From: Eriocheir sinensis
Taxonomy: Eukaryota; Arthropoda; Malacostraca; Decapoda; Varunidae
DNA length: 64,000 nucleotides
Direction: 5' to 3'
Assembly: GCF_024679095.1 (NCBI RefSeq)
Contig: NC_066578.1
Location: 538,601 to 602,600, forward strand
Numbering within the stretch: position 1 is the stretch's first letter; each line of letters starts with the position of its first letter. Under the pieces are notes generated by a model, which made no database searches, had not been told where the DNA came from, and saw nothing but the letters and a program-made list of their open reading frames with translations. The position numbers were made by a program, and so were the translations under genes. Of the stretch, positions 63,141 through 64,000 are shown in pieces.

Positions 63141-63146
63141 ACACAG
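63076..63146. repeat. (CA)n microsatellite with GACA tail
   Basis: CA run at 63076-63134, then ATACACACACAGAGACAGAC. GTCTGTCTGTCT lies on either side (62990 and 63172). Confidence 0.95.
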
Positions 63147-63485
63147 AGACAGACAGAGCGGCATAGGAGAGCGTCTGTCTGTCTGTCTGCTTTTTAGTTT
63201 TTATTCCTGTTCATATCGTTTTTATCACCATTTTGCATTTCCCATTTTCTCTTCGTTCGTTCGTTCGGGGTCTGTGAAGCAACGTTTTTAAGAGTTTTCA
63301 AACGTTTCGGTTTTGTTTGCAACGTTGCTGCGCTTTTTCTCTTTCGATTTCGTTCATGTGATGTTTTTTTGTCTTTATTTTTCATTTTAGATTGGAAGGA
63401 AGGGAAGGGAGGAGGAGGAGGAGGAGGAGGAGGAAGGAAGCAGGGGGAGGAGGGGAAGTGGTTGGGGGATTAAGGGATAGTGTAG

Positions 63486-63487
<2 letters not shown>

Positions 63488-63526
<39 letters not shown>

Positions 63527-63617
63527 CAATTTAATTTAACCGGATTTATGTAGGTTCAAGCGTTTAATGTGTTTTCCCGGCCCTGTGTGTGTGTGTGCGT
63601 GTGTGTGTGTATGTGTA

Positions 63618-63690
<73 letters not shown>
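63488..63690. repeat. (GT)n microsatellites
   Basis: GT runs at 63488-63520 and 63583-63688 with AT/GC variants, separated by about 60 bp of ordinary sequence. Confidence 0.95.
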
Positions 63691-63691
<1 letters not shown>

Positions 63692-63714
63692 TAACCTCCA
63701 GATGACGCAAGCCT

Positions 63715-64000
63715 TGTGGAGGGAGGAAAGTTAGGGAGGGAGGTAGCGAGATAGGGAAGGGAGGGAAGGAGGGAAGGGAGGTAGAGAGATAGGGAAGGTA
63801 GGGAAGGAGGGAAGGTAGGGAGGGAAGGTAGGAGGTAGAGATAGGGAAGGGAGGGAAGGAGGGAGGTAGGGAGGGAAGGTCGGGAGGGAGGTAGAGAGAT
63901 AGGGAAGGGAGGGAAGGAGGGAAGGTAGGGAGGGAAGGTAGGGAGGGAGGTAGAGAGATAGAAAGGAGGAAGGAGGGAAGGGAGGGAGGGAGGAGGAGGG
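63715..64000. repeat. GGGAGGTA/GGGAAGG minisatellite
   Basis: Units built of GGGAGGTAGAGAGATAGGGA and GGAAGGAGGGAAGGTAGGG of about 60 bp, reaching the window end. Confidence 0.93.

Overview
This is a eukaryotic, intron-containing, repeat-saturated window with no bacterial features. I infer a decapod crustacean, probably a crab. The grounds are short TTAGG-type runs (the arthropod telomere motif), extreme dinucleotide and trinucleotide microsatellite density, several CR1/Jockey-type LINE families, and tRNA-derived SINEs of kinds common in decapods. No database search was possible, so the species is not determined.

Left part (1-16 kb). It starts with a short TTAGG run and a LINE 3' end (family E). 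Then come an 850-bp AAT array and an 84-bp triplicated repeat, followed by the clearest spliced gene of the window: a Myb/SANT-like DNA-binding protein on the + strand (5' exon donor at 6196; coding exons from 6812 to 10200). A broken tandem copy of its first coding exon lies just upstream. Its second intron holds a MITE with long inverted repeats and a SINE wedged between TA arrays. Downstream lies about 1.4 kb of pyrimidine-only DNA, then CCT and CCA repeats, two tRNA-like SINEs (one flanked by inverted repeats) and head-to-head LINE tails.

Middle (16-33 kb). It holds a 70-bp satellite array with dimeric units and long TA, ATT, GT and GAA arrays. A CpG-rich, promoter-like island (25.8-26.7 kb) carries a possible short first coding exon. 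Then come LINE fragments, a tRNA-Val-like SINE inside CA repeats, and a nearly intact CR1-like RT (29.3-31.3 kb, minus) broken by one nonsense codon.

Right part (33-64 kb). A Jockey-like LINE (family A) sits in a CCCACA minisatellite and is split by a second, nearly full-length family A copy in the opposite orientation. Then follow a decayed CR1-like element (39.1-41.9 kb), a 63-bp satellite (44.6-45.0 kb), a rearranged family A copy (46.2-49.1 kb), and a third CR1-like element (51.2-53.6 kb, minus). Next is an intronless GC-rich gene (53926-55632, minus) combining a KH-like segment with a C-terminal Ulp1/C48-type cysteine protease whose His-Asp-Gln-Cys set is complete. Last come a ~1-kb segmental duplication (56.3-57.35 / 60.66-61.64 kb), a hAT-type MITE with a perfect 8-bp target duplication inside a LINE, a 430-bp palindrome, a 140-bp satellite and GGGA/GT repeats.

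The two genes worth real attention are the Myb/SANT gene and the KH-Ulp1-like gene. Almost everything else is mobile-element or simple-repeat DNA. LINE families are lettered A-F only for use inside this report. Family A: Jockey-like, 3' tail ending TTTGTTGTAAAA. B: 29.3-31.3 kb, tail of TTCTTATG repeats. C: 39.1-41.9 kb. D: 51.2-53.6 kb. E: 1.2, 57 and 61 kb, tail TTTCCATGTTTCC. F: 58.0-59.2 kb.
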